From the NCBI GenBank assembly GCA_964445985.1, contig CAYUMU010000012.1:38823-102822 (forward strand): a stretch of 64,000 bases of DNA. Reading direction: 5' to 3'. Below, in pieces: positions 53,269-62,247 of this stretch; position 1 is the stretch's first letter, and each line of letters opens with the position of its first letter. A program made the translations under genes and the position numbers. The stretch is from CAYUMU01 sp964445985. Its GTDB lineage: Bacteria; Planctomycetota; Planctomycetia; Pirellulales; S012-138. The notes below the pieces were generated by a model, which did no database searches, had not been told where the DNA came from, and saw only the letters and a program-made list of their open reading frames with translations.

Positions 53269-54467
53269 TCAGCGCTAAATCTTCCCCCGTAAATCAGGGC
53301 GACGCGCGCGCCTCGCGCGCGCCGCTCCCCATATCGGTGGCCGTGTTTACGAGCTTTTTGGCGCCCTACAACGTGGGCGTGTTTGAGGCGCTGCAACAGC
53401 GAGTCCGTAACTTAACCGTCTTGCTCTGCACCGAAATGGAATCCAACCGCGCCTGGCAGCCGAACTTTGGCAGCTTGGACGTGCGCATGATTCGCACCAA
53501 AACCATTGTCCGGCCCCCCAAGCACTCTCTCGGGTTTCGCGATCACGGGATCGTGCATTTCCCCCGGAACGCAGGCGATATGCTGGCCGAACTGCAGCCC
53601 GACGTCGTGATCTCTTCCGAGCTGGGCATGCGCTCGGTCGCCAGCGCTCGCTACCGGCGCAAACACCCGGACAGTCGTTTGATTCTCTGGCAAAACCTCT
53701 CCGAACATACGGAGCGCGAACGGGGCTGGCTCAGGCATTGGCTTCGCCGCTGGCTGCTCCCCAAGGCCGACGCCGTTACCGCCAACGGACCCAGCGGCGA
53801 ACGCTACCTGCAGCGGATGGGCGTGCCCCGCGAGCGGCTGTTCCGCGTACCCTACGCGGCCGTGCCGCACATTTTTGACCAGGTTCCGCTCGAACGCGAC
53901 CCCCAGGCCCAGCATCGGCTATTGCACCTGGGGCGGCTCATCGACCTCAAGGGCGTGATGCCATTTCTGCAGGCCCTGATTCGCCATGCCCAGCAGCATC
54001 CTCAGCGGAATCTGGAGTTCTGGCTGGCCGGCGACGGTCCGGTTCGCAAACAGATAGAAGCCGTGGCGCGTCCTCGGAATCTATCGATAACACTGCTAGG
54101 CGATCAGCCCTACGAGCGGCTGGGCGAAATCTGTCAGCAGTGCGGCATCCTGGCATATCCCACGCTCTTTGACGAATGGGGGCTGGTTGTGAACGAAGCC
54201 CTCGCCGCCGGCTTGCCGGTGCTGGGGAGTCTTTACAGTCAGGCCGTGGAGACGCACGTGATTCCCGGCAAAACCGGCTGGACGTTTCGCACCGACCATC
54301 CGGCGGAAATGGACCGCGCCATCGCAACCGCGCTCGAAACCAGCCCCGACGCTCTCAATAAAATGAGATCGGCAGGCCGTCATGAAATCAGTCATGTAAC
54401 TCCAGACTACGCCGCCGATGGCTTTCTCGCAGCCATTTGTAGCGTATGGAAACAACCAGCAACCTGA
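53265..54467 (+). CDS. GT4-type glycosyltransferase
   Basis: This 400-residue enzyme has GT-B folds. An N-terminal domain with 'SVAVFTSFLAPYNVGVFEALQQR' precedes the C-terminal GT4 block 'LLHLGRLIDLKGVMPFLQAL ... LEFWLAGDGP ... GILAYPTLFDEWGLVVNEALAAGLPVLGS', including the EX7E motif. It starts at ATG 53265, overlapping the previous stop (ATGA). GT4 enzymes use nucleotide-activated sugars; neither donor nor acceptor can be named. Confidence 0.88.
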   Translation: MISAKSSPVNQGDARASRAPLPISVAVFTSFLAPYNVGVFEALQQRVRNLTVLLCTEMESNRAWQPNFGSLDVRMIRTKTIVRPPKHSLGFRDHGIVHFPRNAGDMLAELQPDVVISSELGMRSVASARYRRKHPDSRLILWQNLSEHTERERGWLRHWLRRWLLPKADAVTANGPSGERYLQRMGVPRERLFRVPYAAVPHIFDQVPLERDPQAQHRLLHLGRLIDLKGVMPFLQALIRHAQQHPQRNLEFWLAGDGPVRKQIEAVARPRNLSITLLGDQPYERLGEICQQCGILAYPTLFDEWGLVVNEALAAGLPVLGSLYSQAVETHVIPGKTGWTFRTDHPAEMDRAIATALETSPDALNKMRSAGRHEISHVTPDYAADGFLAAICSVWKQPAT

Positions 54468-55345
54468 CGATCGAAATAGCTATGATGATCTCTCCCGTAT
54501 TCGACACGGCAGATGCCGCCAACCATGAAGCCGTTGCCTGGCCGCGCAAGGTGGATGTGCTGGGCGTGGGCGTCAGCGTGACCGATTACCACGCCGCCAC
54601 CGAGGTGATCGTGGATGCGGCCCGGCGCCGATTGTCAGCCGTGGTGGCTTGCCAGGCGGTGCATGCCGTGGTGACCGCGGCTGCCGATGAAGATTTACTG
54701 AGAAAGGTCAACTCGTTTGAGCTGGTTACTCCAGACGGACAGCCCGTTCGCTGGAGCATGAACCTGCTGCACAAGACAGGACTGAAGGAGCGGGTTTACG
54801 GGCCGGAACTCATGCTGCGGGTCTGTCAGGCGGCGGCCGCGGCGGGAGTCTCCATTTATCTCTATGGCGGCAGTGACGAGGTCTGCTCCACGCTGCGGCG
54901 CGATCTGCCGCGGCGATTTCCGGGACTGGTGATCGCCGGCGCCGAATCGCCGCCCTTTCGACCGCTGACCGACGCGGAAACTTCCGCGATGATCGAGCGC
55001 ATCAATCAAAGCGGCGCCGGAATCGTATTCATAGGATTGGGTTGCCCCAAGCAAGATCATTTTGGCCACGCGCACCGCGATCGGCTGCGGGCCGTGCAAA
55101 TGCTGGTGGGCGCCGCCTTCGACTTCCATGCCGGCGCTAAAAAGATGGCCCCCCACTGGATGCAGCAGCGCGGCCTGGAATGGTTGTATCGCCTGGCGCA
55201 AGAACCCCGTCGACTGTGGCGCAGATACCTGGTGACCAATTCGTTGTTCGTAGCCGGCCTGGTGCGCAGCGTGGTGGAGCGGCCTGACTATGTGGCGCCG
55301 GAAGCCCGACCCCAGCGGATCAAGCCGGCAGGCCGTATGAAATAG
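54446..55345 (+). CDS. WecG/TagA/CpsF-family glycosyltransferase
   Basis: This is a 299-residue (or 286-residue, from ATG 54485) protein of GT26 type. Motifs: 'VDVLGVGVSVTDYHAATEVI', 'VVACQAVHAVVTAA', 'VTPDGQPVRWSMNLL' (usual D-G-x-P/G), 'YLYGGSDEVCSTLRR', 'GLGCPKQDHFGHAHRDRL' (GxPkQE-type) and 'AAFDFHAGAKKMAPHWMQQRGLEWLYRLAQEPRRLWRRY'. These are diagnostic. The family transfers ManNAcA or similar residues to a lipid-linked acceptor. ATG 54446 overlaps the previous gene by 22 bases, and a start near 54482 is also possible. Confidence 0.92.
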   Translation: METTSNLTIEIAMMISPVFDTADAANHEAVAWPRKVDVLGVGVSVTDYHAATEVIVDAARRRLSAVVACQAVHAVVTAAADEDLLRKVNSFELVTPDGQPVRWSMNLLHKTGLKERVYGPELMLRVCQAAAAAGVSIYLYGGSDEVCSTLRRDLPRRFPGLVIAGAESPPFRPLTDAETSAMIERINQSGAGIVFIGLGCPKQDHFGHAHRDRLRAVQMLVGAAFDFHAGAKKMAPHWMQQRGLEWLYRLAQEPRRLWRRYLVTNSLFVAGLVRSVVERPDYVAPEARPQRIKPAGRMK

Positions 55346-55479
55346 AGAAGCGGGGAGGGCAATGTCTGCCCGCTTCGCCGCGGGCCATGGCGGCTCGATC
55401 ACCACTCAAACGTCTTGTTGATATCCTCGTTGCAGATTCTTACTTTCATCAAACACTCATCCTTGACAGGAACATAGAC

Positions 55480-56496
55480 ATGCAATACGACGATCTGATT
55501 CTGGTGGCCGGTGGCGGTGGTTTTATTGGCGGGCACCTGGTGGACTATCTCCGCCGCCAGGGTTTCGCCAACATTCGCTCGGTCGACATCAAGCCGCTCG
55601 AAGATTGGTACCAGGTTCACGATGGCGTGGAGAACGTCGTCGCCGATCTGCAAGACTACTACAACTGCAAAGCCGCCTGCGCCGATGCTCGCGAGGTCTA
55701 TAATCTGGCGGCCGATATGGGCGGGATGGGATTCATTGAGAATAACAGGGCGCTCTGCATGCTGTCGGTGCTCATCAACACCCATCTGTTGATGGCGGCC
55801 CAGCAGGCAGGCACGGAGCGGTTCTTCTACGCCAGCAGCGCCTGCGTGTATAACGCCGACAAGCAGCGCGATGCCAACGTGACAGCGCTGAAGGAAGAGG
55901 ACGCCTACCCGGCCATGCCCGAAGATGGCTACGGCTGGGAGAAGCTGTTCTCGGAGCGGATGTGCCGGCACTTTCGCGAGGATTTTGGCCTCATCACGCG
56001 GGTGGCCCGGTTCCACAATGTGTATGGGCCGCTCGGCACCTGGGACGGCGGGCGAGAAAAGGCGCCGGCCGCGGTCTGCCGCAAAGTCATTCATGCCCTG
56101 GAAACCGGCTCGAATGAAATCGAAATCTGGGGCGATGGCCAGCAGACCCGTAGCTTCATGTATATCGACGATTGCCTTCTGGGCATCGACCGCATCATGC
56201 ACAGCGATATTGAGGAACCCATCAACCTGGGCTCCAACGAACTGGTCACCATCAATGGCCTGGTGGATATCGTCGAAGACATTGCCGGTGTCAAACTACA
56301 GCGGCACTACAAGCTTGACGCCCCCAAGGGCGTGAACGGTCGCAATAGCGACAATACGCTCATTCAAGCCCGTTTGAACTGGCAGCCCGGCGTTCGGCTT
56401 CGCGATGGCTTGGAGAATACCTATCGCTGGATTCTTGGGGAGTATCAGGCCCAGAAAGCCACGGTCGTGGGGGAGCCCGTCCCCTCGCGGCACTAG
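55480..56496 (+). CDS. GDP-mannose 3,5-epimerase-like SDR
   Basis: This is a 338-residue SDR with N-terminal 'LVAGGGGFIGGHLVDYL' (NAD-binding) and the GME signature 'NLAADMGGMGFI'. Then 'RFFYASSACVY' carries Cys122; Tyr151 and Lys155 lie in YGWEK; Lys194 in GGREKAPAA. The spacing Cys-29-Tyr, Tyr-4-Lys and Lys-39-Lys is exactly that of plant GDP-mannose 3,5-epimerase (C145, Y174, K178, K217 in Arabidopsis). This supports double epimerisation of GDP-mannose towards GDP-L-galactose or GDP-gulose. ATG 55480 has AGGA upstream; the frame opens earlier at 55387. Confidence 0.85.
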   Translation: MQYDDLILVAGGGGFIGGHLVDYLRRQGFANIRSVDIKPLEDWYQVHDGVENVVADLQDYYNCKAACADAREVYNLAADMGGMGFIENNRALCMLSVLINTHLLMAAQQAGTERFFYASSACVYNADKQRDANVTALKEEDAYPAMPEDGYGWEKLFSERMCRHFREDFGLITRVARFHNVYGPLGTWDGGREKAPAAVCRKVIHALETGSNEIEIWGDGQQTRSFMYIDDCLLGIDRIMHSDIEEPINLGSNELVTINGLVDIVEDIAGVKLQRHYKLDAPKGVNGRNSDNTLIQARLNWQPGVRLRDGLENTYRWILGEYQAQKATVVGEPVPSRH

Positions 56497-56529
56497 CACT
56501 TTTTTCAACTCGCATTTGGCAGGCAGACA

Positions 56530-57579
56530 ATGAACACGAGTCACGCCCATCCTCCTCAAGTGAGTATCGGCTTGCCGGTTTACAACGGTGAGAAATATCT
56601 CGCCGCCGCGCTCGACTCATTGCTGGCCCAAACGTGGAGTGATCTGGAGGTTGTTATCTCCGACAATGGCTCAAGCGACGGCACGGAAGCCATCTGCCGG
56701 CGATACGCGGAACGGGATGAACGCGTGCAATATTTCCGCGGCGACATCAATCGGGGCGCGGCCTGGAACTTCAACCGCGTGGTGGAACTGGCGCGAGGAG
56801 CATACTTCCGCTGGGCGGCCTATGACGATCTTTGCGACCCCACCCTGATTGAGCGTTTGCTCAGCGTGCTCGAAGACGACCCTCAAGCCGTGCTGTGCGC
56901 CTCGGCCGTTGAAGTGATCGACGGCGAGGGGCGAATCATCCCCGGAGAACTTGGCGGCAACGAAGGTGAGCCGCTCGTTGATGACTATGGTCCGCCCCGA
57001 ACCACTCTGCTGGGCTCGGAACGTGCCGCCGATCGTTTTCGCGGCGTGTTGCTGCACTCCATGCGTTGCTACGAGGAGTTCGGCCTGATACGCAGGGCCG
57101 CGATTTTGCGGACCGGTTTGCATCGCCCCTACCGCGGGGCAGAAAAGGTGTTTCTGGCGGAGTTGAGCCTGCTGGGACCATTTCGCATTGTGCCCCAGGT
57201 GTTGTTCTATTCGCGTTGGCACGACGAGCGTTTTTCTGCCTTGCCTTCTGCCCGCGCGCAGAATGAGTGGGTGGTAGCCAAGCCGCGGCGGTGGATGATG
57301 CCGCGAAGGTTGCGTTGCGCGCTGGGCTACACGGGGCTTGTATTCAAAGCCCGGGGATCTTTCCGCGACCGACTGGGCAGCGCGCGGGTGCTCTTACAGT
57401 TTGTATTTCGATGGCAAAAGCTGAAGGCCGCCGTTCATGAAGTTTGGCGCGGCTCAGCCATGACGGCCGTGCCCTTGCCGCCGAGCCGCGAGCCGGATTC
57501 GCAAGAATGTCACCTGGACGCCGCCGAACCTCTGGCCGGGGCCGCGCCAGGGGGGGATTCGGTTTCGAATAAGATCTAG
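56530..57579 (+). CDS. GT2-type glycosyltransferase
   Basis: This is a 349-residue GT-A enzyme: 'VSIGLPVYNGEKYLAAALDSLLAQTWSDLEVVISDNGSSDGTEAI' is the GT2 nucleotide-sugar motif; 'GAYFRWAAYDDLCDP' supplies the DxD-like pair (YDD). The C-terminus (about 270-349) is helical and basic with no fold I can name. ATG 56530 fits. It probably adds a sugar to the growing lipid-linked unit in the cytoplasm. Confidence 0.88.
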   Translation: MNTSHAHPPQVSIGLPVYNGEKYLAAALDSLLAQTWSDLEVVISDNGSSDGTEAICRRYAERDERVQYFRGDINRGAAWNFNRVVELARGAYFRWAAYDDLCDPTLIERLLSVLEDDPQAVLCASAVEVIDGEGRIIPGELGGNEGEPLVDDYGPPRTTLLGSERAADRFRGVLLHSMRCYEEFGLIRRAAILRTGLHRPYRGAEKVFLAELSLLGPFRIVPQVLFYSRWHDERFSALPSARAQNEWVVAKPRRWMMPRRLRCALGYTGLVFKARGSFRDRLGSARVLLQFVFRWQKLKAAVHEVWRGSAMTAVPLPPSREPDSQECHLDAAEPLAGAAPGGDSVSNKI

Positions 57580-57650
57580 TCACCCCATTCTCGTGTTATC
57601 GCTGTATTTTGTGTTCGCCAACAACGCCTGTGGCAGATCATGATGGAATT

Positions 57651-58793
57651 ATGACAGACTTTTTGACTGCTCCCAATTTGCCCTTGTCGGCCGCGGCCGT
57701 CGTGGCTGACGATCTGGACTACATGGTTTCGGCGCTCGGCGGCGAGCTGCGGAAAATGGCCGGAAAACGGTTGCTGGTCACAGGCGGCGCCGGCTTCTTG
57801 GGCTATTATCTGGTGCAACTGCCGCTGCACTGGAACCGCGCCGCGGCGCCCGGCCAGCAGATCGAAGTCACCGTTTTCGACAACTATGCCCGCGGGGTGC
57901 CCGACTGGTTGACCGCCATCGAGGAGGATCCGCGGCTGACTCTCGTTCGACACGATGTGATCGAGCCGCTGCCGGCCGACATGGATGAATACGACTATAT
58001 AATTCATGCCGCCGGGATTGCCTCGCCGACTTATTATCGTCAGTTTCCGCTGGAGACGATGGACGCGAATATCAATGGGCTGCGATCGCTGCTTGACTAT
58101 TGCCGGGAAGGCGAATCGAGCCCGCGGCCCGTGCAGGGCATGCTGTTTTTTTCCAGCAGCGAAATCTACGGGGATCCTGCGGCCGATCACATTCCCACCG
58201 CCGAAGACTATCGGGGCAATGTTTCGTGCACCGGACCGAGGGCCTGTTACGACGAATCCAAGCGGTATGGCGAAACGCTGTGCGTCACCTTTGCTCGCCA
58301 ATATGGAACGCCGGTTTCCATGGCGCGGCCGTTCAACAATTACGGCCCCGGTCTCAAGATCACCGATCGCCGGGTGATCCCTGATTTTGCCCGCGATATG
58401 TTCGCTGGCCGCGATCTGGCCTTGCTGTCCAACGGCGCGCCGACGCGCACCTTTTGTTACGTGGCCGACGCCGTGGTGGGCTATTACAAGACCCTGGTGG
58501 TGGGGCGTCCGGGCGAAGCCTACAACATTGGCGTGGAAACGCCCGAGATTAGTGTGCGGCAACTGGCCGAGATGCTGGCCCAGCAAGGGCGCGAACTCTT
58601 TGGATATGAGGGCGCCGTGGTGCAACGCCACAGCGATGAACAAGATTATCTGATCGATAATCCTCAAAGAAGATGCCCCGATATTCAGAAAGCCCGCATT
58701 GAGCTGAACTATGATCCGCAAGTGGACCTCCCCACCGGCTTGAGGCGATCGTTACTATGGTATGCCGACCATCGCGTCGCGGAGGATGCCTGA
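57651..58793 (+). CDS. UDP-glucuronate decarboxylase-like SDR
   Basis: This 380-residue extended SDR has 'KRLLVTGGAGFLGYYLV' (39-55), 'IIHAAGIASPTYYRQFPLETMDANI' (a block close to the UDP-glucuronate decarboxylase 'HLASPASPPHY...P..T' motif), 'FFSSSEIYGDP' and the Tyr200-x3-Lys204 pair in YDESKR. It then has 'RPFNNYGPGLKITDRRVIPDFARDM'. This resembles UDP-xylose synthases, and it lies directly before UDP-glucose dehydrogenase, which would make its substrate. The first 38 residues are not conserved. ATG 57651 is preferred. Confidence 0.78.
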   Translation: MTDFLTAPNLPLSAAAVVADDLDYMVSALGGELRKMAGKRLLVTGGAGFLGYYLVQLPLHWNRAAAPGQQIEVTVFDNYARGVPDWLTAIEEDPRLTLVRHDVIEPLPADMDEYDYIIHAAGIASPTYYRQFPLETMDANINGLRSLLDYCREGESSPRPVQGMLFFSSSEIYGDPAADHIPTAEDYRGNVSCTGPRACYDESKRYGETLCVTFARQYGTPVSMARPFNNYGPGLKITDRRVIPDFARDMFAGRDLALLSNGAPTRTFCYVADAVVGYYKTLVVGRPGEAYNIGVETPEISVRQLAEMLAQQGRELFGYEGAVVQRHSDEQDYLIDNPQRRCPDIQKARIELNYDPQVDLPTGLRRSLLWYADHRVAEDA

Positions 58794-60133
58794 TGAAGAT
58801 CAGCATTGTCGGCGCTGGTTATGTGGGCCTGGTGTCGGGCCTGGGCCTGGCATCTCAAGGGCATCGCGTGGTTTGCGTGGACCTTGATCCGGCCAAGGTT
58901 GATCGCATCAACGCTGGCGAGGCTCCTTTTTATGAGCCGGATTTGCCGGCGCTGCTCGCCGAACAACTTCGCGCCGGCCGGTTTCGCGCCGCGGTCGATC
59001 TGAACGCGGCCGTGTTGGATAGCGAAGCCACGTTTCTGGCGGTCGGTACGCCGTTTGACGGTCAGGCGATCGATCTGACCTTTATTCGAGCGGCCGCCGA
59101 GCAGGTTGGCGCGGCGCTCCGTCAGAAGTCGGGCTATCATCTGGTGATTGTCAAAAGCACCGTGGTGCCTGGCACCACCGATAGGGTGGTGCTGCCCCTT
59201 CTTGAGAGTGCCTGTGGGCGGCGGGCCGGCGCGGAGTTGGGGGTGGCCGCCAATCCGGAGTTCCTGAGCGAAGGGAGCGCGGTCGCCGACTTTTTGCGGC
59301 CCGACCGGATTGTGATCGGCGGCCACGATGAGCGCAGCCGGCAGGTTTTGCAAAGTATTTATGCGGGCTTCCGTGATGTTGAGAAACTGCAAACCAATAA
59401 TCGCACGGCGGAAATGATCAAGTACGCTTCGAACAGCGTGCTGGCCACGATGATTTCGTATGCGAATGAGATCGGCAACCTGTGCACGGCCGTGGGCGGG
59501 ATTGACGTGGTGGAAGTGATGCGGGGCGTGAATCTGGCGCATTATTTCCGTCCGCAATCTAGCATGGGCGAAGGGGTTCAAGCCCCCATCTCGGCGTTCC
59601 TGCAAGCTGGGTGCGGGTTTGGCGGCAGCTGCCTGCCGAAGGATGTTCAAGCGCTGATCCGCCATGGGCAAGACCTGGGCGAGAGCATGCCGCTGTTGCG
59701 TGCCGTCATTGACATTAATGACGCGCGGCCGCGGAAGATGCTGCACTTGCTTCGCAAGCACTATCCCGAGTTGCAGGGTCGGCGCGTGGCGGTTTTGGGG
59801 TTGGCGTTCAAGCCAGATACCGACGACATCCGCTTGTCGCCGGCCATTCCCATTTTGCAAGCGTTGCTGGCGGCCCAGGCGGAGGTGACGGCCTACGACC
59901 CGCAGGCGAATGACAATACGCGCCGGTTGTTGGGCGGCAGCCGGGTACAGTTTTGCGACTCGCTGGCGGCGGCGGTCGAGGGCGCGGAGGCGCTGATGTT
60001 GGTGACGCGGTGGGACGAATTCCGGCGACTGCCAGAAATGCTGCGAGGCAGGAACCCTCAGCCGCTTTGTGTTGACGGCCGACGAATGTTGGAGCGGACG
60101 TCGCTGGAGCGTTACGAAGGGATTGGAGCTTAG
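58793..60133 (+). CDS. UDP-glucose 6-dehydrogenase
   Basis: This is a 446-residue enzyme with 'MKISIVGAGYVGLVSGLGLA' (NAD-binding), 'ATFLAVGTPFDGQAIDL' (GTPs), 'VVPGTTDRVVLPLLE', and the catalytic 'QAGCGFGGSCLPKDVQAL' with Cys280 as nucleophile. It oxidises UDP-glucose to UDP-glucuronate. ATG 58793 overlaps the previous stop (TGATG), so they are coupled. UDP-glucuronate suggests an acidic polymer or a route to UDP-xylose with the upstream SDR. Confidence 0.94.
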   Translation: MKISIVGAGYVGLVSGLGLASQGHRVVCVDLDPAKVDRINAGEAPFYEPDLPALLAEQLRAGRFRAAVDLNAAVLDSEATFLAVGTPFDGQAIDLTFIRAAAEQVGAALRQKSGYHLVIVKSTVVPGTTDRVVLPLLESACGRRAGAELGVAANPEFLSEGSAVADFLRPDRIVIGGHDERSRQVLQSIYAGFRDVEKLQTNNRTAEMIKYASNSVLATMISYANEIGNLCTAVGGIDVVEVMRGVNLAHYFRPQSSMGEGVQAPISAFLQAGCGFGGSCLPKDVQALIRHGQDLGESMPLLRAVIDINDARPRKMLHLLRKHYPELQGRRVAVLGLAFKPDTDDIRLSPAIPILQALLAAQAEVTAYDPQANDNTRRLLGGSRVQFCDSLAAAVEGAEALMLVTRWDEFRRLPEMLRGRNPQPLCVDGRRMLERTSLERYEGIGA

Positions 60134-60136
60134 GCC

Positions 60137-60703
60137 ATGAAGTTTATCCCCCTCAACCTGGCGGGCGCGTGGCTGATCGAGCTGGAACCTCGTTGCGATG
60201 ATCGGGGCCATTTTGCCAGGGCCTGGTGCGAGGACGAGTTTTCGGCCCAATCGCTCTGCACCGGGTTTGTGCAGGCCAACTTTGGGTTCAGCCATCGGCA
60301 AGGCACGGTGCGCGGCCTGCATTACCAGCGCGAGCCGCATGCGGAAGTCAAAGTGGTGCGGTGTACCCGCGGCGCCGTGTACGACGTGCTGGTGGATGTG
60401 CGGCCTGACTCTCCCACGTTTGGGCATTGGCACGCCGAGGAGCTGACGCCCGACAACGGGCGGGCACTCTATATTCCCGCGGGTTTTGCTCACGGTTATC
60501 AAACATTGACGGACAACGCTGAGATTTTTTATCAAACATCGCAGGCCTTTGTGGCCTCGGCGGCGACGGGGGTGCCGTGGAATGACGCGCAGGTGGGGAT
60601 TGCCTGGCCGCTCCCCGCCACGTCGATTTCGGCAGCCGATCAAAACTGGCCCTCTTTGGCGGAGTCTGGCCAGCCCATTCAGCGCCTTGAAGCTCATCGA
60701 TAG
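60137..60703 (+). CDS. RmlC-like dTDP-sugar 3,5-epimerase
   Basis: This is a 188-residue cupin. 'RGHFARAWCEDEF' then 'FSHRQGTVRGLHYQ' contains His62 of the catalytic dyad; 'YDVLVDVRPDSPTFGHW' and 'FAHGYQTLTDNAEIFYQTS' with Tyr132 follow. This is RmlC order. dTDP-keto-sugar or similar nucleotide sugars are the usual substrate. No rmlA, rmlB or rmlD is nearby, so it may work on a CDP- or other activated sugar from the RfbF-like neighbour instead (inference). It starts 3 bases after the dehydrogenase stop. Confidence 0.88.
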   Translation: MKFIPLNLAGAWLIELEPRCDDRGHFARAWCEDEFSAQSLCTGFVQANFGFSHRQGTVRGLHYQREPHAEVKVVRCTRGAVYDVLVDVRPDSPTFGHWHAEELTPDNGRALYIPAGFAHGYQTLTDNAEIFYQTSQAFVASAATGVPWNDAQVGIAWPLPATSISAADQNWPSLAESGQPIQRLEAHR

Positions 60704-60715
60704 GAATAAACTGTC

Positions 60716-62032
60716 ATGATTATTGTGGATACCGCACTCAAGAAGCGCGAGCAGGCTGGCAAGCCGATCCGCGTGGGTTTGATCGGCGCCGGCTACATGG
60801 GGCGCGGCATTGCCGCCCAGTTTCTGACTCCGCTGGCCGGCCTGCGGCTGGCGGCCATTTCCAACCGCAACGTGGAAGCCGCGCAGCAGGCATGGGGCGC
60901 GCGCGGCGCGGACGCCAGGCTGGAAACCACGCTCGGCGGGGTTGAGGATTGCGTGGCGCAGGGCCGAGGGGTGTATACCGACGACGCCACCTTGCTTTGC
61001 CAGGCCGAAGGGATCGATGTGATCATTGAAGCCACGGGCGAAGTGGAGTTTGGGGCACGGATTGCCCAAGCGGCCCTGGCCGCGGGCAAGCACGTGGTGC
61101 TGGTGAATGCCGAGCTCGACGCCACGATTGGGCCGATTCTCAAGGTGCAAGCCGAGCAGGCGGGCGTGGTGCTCACCGATACCGATGGCGACGAGCCTGG
61201 CGTGGCCATGAACCTGCTCCGCTTTGTCGATACGATTGGCTATCGCCCGCTGCTGGCGGGCAATATCAAGGGCTTTATCAATCGGTATCGCAATCCCGAT
61301 ACCCAACGCGATTTTTCCGCGAAGGTGAATCAGCGGGCGCCAATGATCACGTCGTTCGCCGATGGCACGAAGCTTTCGATGGAAGCCTGTATTTTGGCCA
61401 ACGCGGCCGGCTTTCAGGTGGGGCAGCCTGGCATGTTCGGCCCGGCTTGCAAGCATGTGAAAGACGTGCTGCAACACTTCACCGCGGAGCAGTTGCTGGA
61501 GTCGGGAGGACTGGTGGACTACGTGCTAGGCGCCGAGCCGGGCACGGGGGCATTTGTGGTTGGCTACAACGAAGAGCCGATCAAGCAGGAATATATGCAG
61601 TATTTCAAGATGGGCGACGGACCGCTGTATGTGTTTTACACGCCCTATCATTTGCCGCACTTGCAGGTGGCCGTGACGGTGGCCCGAGCGGCCTTGTTTC
61701 ACGATGCCGCGGTTGCGCCGCTGGGCGCGCCGCGGTGCGACGTGGTGACTTATGCCAAGAAGGGCCTGGCCGCGGGCGAAACGCTTGACGGGATCGGCGG
61801 GTTTATGAGTTATGGAGTGATCGACAACGCCAAGAACAGCCGGGCGACCCATGCTTTGCCGATGGGTTTGTCGCACGGTTGCCGGCTGAAGCGCGCGGTC
61901 GCTCAAGATCAGTTGCTGACTTACGACGACATTGACCTGCCGCCCGGCCGGCTGTGCGATCGTTTGCGGGCTGAGCAAGACCGGTATTTTGCCGATGCGC
62001 TGAGTGGCAATGTTTTGAGTGTTGGCCGCTAA
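60716..62032 (+). CDS. NAD(P)-dependent oxidoreductase with C-terminal SAF domain
   Basis: This is a 438-residue protein. The Rossmann part reads 'IRVGLIGAGYMGRGIAAQF' and 'GIDVIIEATGEVEFGARIAQAALAAGKHVVLVNAELDATIG', like homoserine dehydrogenase-type folds; 'TDTDGDEPGVAMNL' follows. The C-terminal part (about 365-430) has 'GLSHGCRLKRAVAQDQLLTYDDIDLPPG', an SAF-domain pattern. Proteins like this occur in O-antigen and capsule loci beside RfbF-like cytidylyltransferases, but the reaction is not established to my knowledge. It starts 12 bases after the RmlC-like gene. Confidence 0.8.
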   Translation: MIIVDTALKKREQAGKPIRVGLIGAGYMGRGIAAQFLTPLAGLRLAAISNRNVEAAQQAWGARGADARLETTLGGVEDCVAQGRGVYTDDATLLCQAEGIDVIIEATGEVEFGARIAQAALAAGKHVVLVNAELDATIGPILKVQAEQAGVVLTDTDGDEPGVAMNLLRFVDTIGYRPLLAGNIKGFINRYRNPDTQRDFSAKVNQRAPMITSFADGTKLSMEACILANAAGFQVGQPGMFGPACKHVKDVLQHFTAEQLLESGGLVDYVLGAEPGTGAFVVGYNEEPIKQEYMQYFKMGDGPLYVFYTPYHLPHLQVAVTVARAALFHDAAVAPLGAPRCDVVTYAKKGLAAGETLDGIGGFMSYGVIDNAKNSRATHALPMGLSHGCRLKRAVAQDQLLTYDDIDLPPGRLCDRLRAEQDRYFADALSGNVLSVGR

Positions 62033-62112
62033 GGATCGAGGATTAATTAACTTCCCGCAATGCAGTTCGCATCCAGGCCGATGTTGATTGCCGAGTCGTA
62101 ACCGCCGCGACT

Positions 62113-62158
62113 GGATTCCCGCCCCCGTCTTCACGAGGGCAGGCTCTTCGCGGGAATG
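62113..62158. repeat. REP-like element (ATTCCCGC...GCGGGAAT)
   Basis: CTGGATTCCCGC near 62110-62121 and GCGGGAATGAC near 62150-62160 are inverted partners of the kind seen at 43782-43806. The 17-base tandem repeat starts in its right arm. Confidence 0.5.
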
Positions 62159-62218
62159 ACGGGTTTGTGGGAATGACGGGTTTGTGGGAATGACAGGTTT
62201 GCGGGAATGACGGGTGCG
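62151..62218 (+). repeat. 17-base tandem repeat, four copies
   Basis: Units begin at 62151, 62168, 62185 and 62202 (consensus T/CGGGAATGACGGGTTTG). Copies differ at one or two positions. They lie in the 215-base gap between the oxidoreductase and the RfbF-like gene, the largest gap in the locus. Confidence 0.75.
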
Positions 62219-62247
62219 TTGCTGCTGATAGTGGGGAGTGAAGTGCA

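Noticed and set aside
58709..61477. 922-residue minus-strand open frame opposite the UDP-glucose dehydrogenase, RmlC-like and oxidoreductase genes
   Set aside because: It crosses three well-identified plus-strand genes and is rich in His, Arg and Gly with no motif. This is the expected antisense shadow of GC-rich codon use.
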